From Limnohabitans sp. 2KL-51 (GTDB taxonomy: Bacteria; Pseudomonadota; Gammaproteobacteria; Burkholderiales; Burkholderiaceae_C), in the NCBI RefSeq assembly GCF_003063645.1, contig NZ_NESJ01000010.1, positions 124,001 through 188,000 on the forward strand: a stretch of 64,000 nucleotides of DNA, in the 5' to 3' direction. The notes under the pieces are model-generated. The model saw only the letters and a list, made by a program, of their open reading frames with translations, ran no database searches and was not told the origin of the DNA. A program made the position numbers and the translations under genes. This document shows, piece by piece, positions 62,568-64,000 of the stretch; the first letter of the stretch is position 1; each line of letters starts with the position of its first letter.

Positions 62568-63554
62568 ATGAGCAGCCACCACAACAACCCCCGCGCCTTG
62601 CTGAACGCCGCCACGCGCAACCTGATCGAGCGGGTGCACCGCGCAGGCCGCCCTCCCATGGCCGCCATGACGCCTGCGCAGGCGCGTGAGTTTTACGACA
62701 TCGGCGGGCCCATGCTGGACCTGCAGCCCGCCCCGCAGGTGGATCGGTTGGAGGACATCACCCTGCCTGCCCGTGATGGCCACGCCATGCCCGCCCGGTT
62801 GTATGCCCCGCGAAGCGATGTCTCATTGCCCGTACTGCTCTACATCCACGGTGGCGGTTTCTCGGTGGGAAGCTTGACGACCCACGACGTGTTGTGCCGC
62901 CAACTCTCACGACAAGGCCATTGCGCCGTGGTGTCGCTCGATTACCGACTGGCCCCCGAGCACAGATTTCCGACAGCCGTCCATGACAGCTGGGACGCCC
63001 TCAACTGGCTGCAGCAGCATGGCCAATCGCTGGGCTTGGACACCACGCGATTGGCTGTGGGTGGCGACAGCGCAGGTGGCACGTTGGCCACGGTGTGCGC
63101 CCTGATGGCCCGTGATTCAAGACTGACCCTGTGCCTGCAGTTGCTGTTTTACCCCGGCTGCATCGCTCGGCAAAACACCGCCTCGCACCACACGTTTGCA
63201 GAAGGCTTCATGCTCGACAAGGGCACGATCGACTGGTTTTTTGCAAACTACATCGACGAAGCCGATCGTGGAGACTGGCGTTTCGCGCCCATGAACGCCC
63301 CTGACCACGCGGGCCTGGCCCCGGCTTGGATCGGTTTGGCCGAATGCGACCCGTTGGTGGACGAGGGAGTTCAGTATGCCGACACGCTGCGCATGGCGGG
63401 TGTGGCTGTCAATTTGGAAATTTACAACGGCGTGGTCCACGGTTTTATTACCATGGGCCGCGCTATTCCCGACGCCTTGCAAGCGCACGCCGATGCGGGC
63501 CGGGCTTTGAGGGCAGCCTTTGAAGTCATGGATACCCAGTCAAGCCGGGGATGA
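62568..63554 (+). CDS. HSL-type alpha/beta-hydrolase (esterase/lipase)
   Basis: A 328-residue hormone-sensitive-lipase-like esterase: oxyanion motif YIHGGGFSVG, LDYRLAPEHRFP, nucleophile elbow GGDSAGG, acid residue in ECDPLVDEG and His in VVHGFITMG. It likely cleaves short-chain esters. In-frame ATGs at 62544 and 62568 are possible; neither has a good Shine-Dalgarno. The thioesterase gene follows after 62 bp. Confidence 0.9.
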   Translation: MSSHHNNPRALLNAATRNLIERVHRAGRPPMAAMTPAQAREFYDIGGPMLDLQPAPQVDRLEDITLPARDGHAMPARLYAPRSDVSLPVLLYIHGGGFSVGSLTTHDVLCRQLSRQGHCAVVSLDYRLAPEHRFPTAVHDSWDALNWLQQHGQSLGLDTTRLAVGGDSAGGTLATVCALMARDSRLTLCLQLLFYPGCIARQNTASHHTFAEGFMLDKGTIDWFFANYIDEADRGDWRFAPMNAPDHAGLAPAWIGLAECDPLVDEGVQYADTLRMAGVAVNLEIYNGVVHGFITMGRAIPDALQAHADAGRALRAAFEVMDTQSSRG

Positions 63555-63616
63555 CAACACAACAAATCGTTGACCTGCCCAAGCTTGCAGGACTTCTTTT
63601 TAAATAGGAGCTTTTC

Positions 63617-64000
63617 ATGAAACGCCAAGATTTCCGTTTGTCTCACCGCATGCGCGTGCGCTGGGTCGAGGTGGACATGCAAAAGATCGTCTTCAACGGT
63701 CACTACCTCATGTATTTCGACACCGCCGTGACCGAATACTGGCGGCAACTGGCCATGCCTTACGCTGAGACCATGCACCAGCTGGGCGGTGATTTGTTTG
63801 TCAAAAAGGCCAGCCTGGAGTACCACGCCAGCGCCGAGATGGATGATTTTCTCGATGTGTGCATGCGCTGCGACCGAATCGGCAACTCGTCCATGACGTT
63901 TTCCGGGGCGATTTTTCGGGGCGATCAATTGCTGATCACCAGCGAGATGGTCTATGTGTACGCCGACTCGGTGGCCAAAAAGAGCCAGCCCATCCCGGCG
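63617..64000 (+). CDS. Acyl-CoA thioesterase (4HBT/YbgC-like), 3' end cut by window edge
   Basis: 128 codons are visible. The N-terminus RMRVRWVEVDMQKIVFNGHYLMYFDTAVTEYWR (in parts) has the catalytic Asp of 4-hydroxybenzoyl-CoA-type hotdog thioesterases in the slot VDMQKIVFNGHY (usually DxxGHVNxxxY-like). AGGAG six bases before the ATG supports the start. It would hydrolyse acyl-CoA; substrate unknown. Confidence 0.85.
   Translation, partial: MKRQDFRLSHRMRVRWVEVDMQKIVFNGHYLMYFDTAVTEYWRQLAMPYAETMHQLGGDLFVKKASLEYHASAEMDDFLDVCMRCDRIGNSSMTFSGAIFRGDQLLITSEMVYVYADSVAKKSQPIPA

Overview
The window is a gene-dense, GC-rich stretch of a betaproteobacterial chromosome. Family make-up and gene content (Burkholderiales-type PurL, GlnD, a LivF with an unusual P-loop, Tex, SelO, acyl-CoA gene sets) suggest Burkholderiales, most likely a Comamonadaceae of the Limnohabitans/Rhodoferax type; this is an inference from protein flavour, not from a marker gene. 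I see no rRNA, tRNA, CRISPR array, prophage or complete insertion sequence.

Layout. 1-6.6 kb: an FAD-linked oxidase (cut by the left edge), a DUF2069 membrane protein divergent from a YihY/BrkB protein, then a minus-strand run metY-type sulfhydrylase > GNAT > alpha/beta hydrolase > cytochrome P450. 6.7-12 kb: a CBS-domain protein and a type I secretion operon (TolC, ABC exporter, HlyD) with no substrate beside it. 12-18.8 kb: aroC, an MFS transporter, a hydrolase, and map-glnD on the other strand. 18.9-21.8 kb: a GntR regulator overlapping a PhyH-type dioxygenase and a SAF-domain oxidoreductase, a compact catabolic operon. 22.2-30 kb: purL, a SWIM/SNF2 helicase and a cystatin-like lipoprotein. 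30.1-37.8 kb (minus): an orphan sensor kinase, rlhA-type U32 protein, PpiC-type isomerase, bolA, yciB, and a coupled selO-msrB pair. 37.9-54.8 kb (plus): an acyl-CoA ligase, a complete Liv-type ABC importer, and a nine-gene beta-oxidation-like set (FadJ-like, thiolase, acyl-CoA dehydrogenase, Dabb, two SDRs, PaaI thioesterase, MDR reductase, GST). Together they look like uptake, CoA activation and chain shortening of an unknown carboxylic acid. 54.8-56 kb: an AT-rich patch holding two tandem, related small lipoproteins with a HExxHxxxGxxH signature. 56-64 kb: tex, patatin, DUF1330, trhO, TfoX-N, an iron alcohol dehydrogenase, an HSL-type esterase and a thioesterase cut by the right edge.

The most unusual things are (i) the tandem HExxH lipoproteins, (ii) an inverted pair of large hairpins at 33.7-34.0 kb that share a 28-nt loop but have unrelated, self-complementary stems, (iii) a shared GATAAT-to-ATG promoter layout implying leaderless mRNAs at aroC, map, rlhA and trhO, three of them with TTGA exactly 31 nt further upstream, and (iv) a bacterial cystatin-like lipoprotein. 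Function calls rest on motif recognition by eye; no database search was run.
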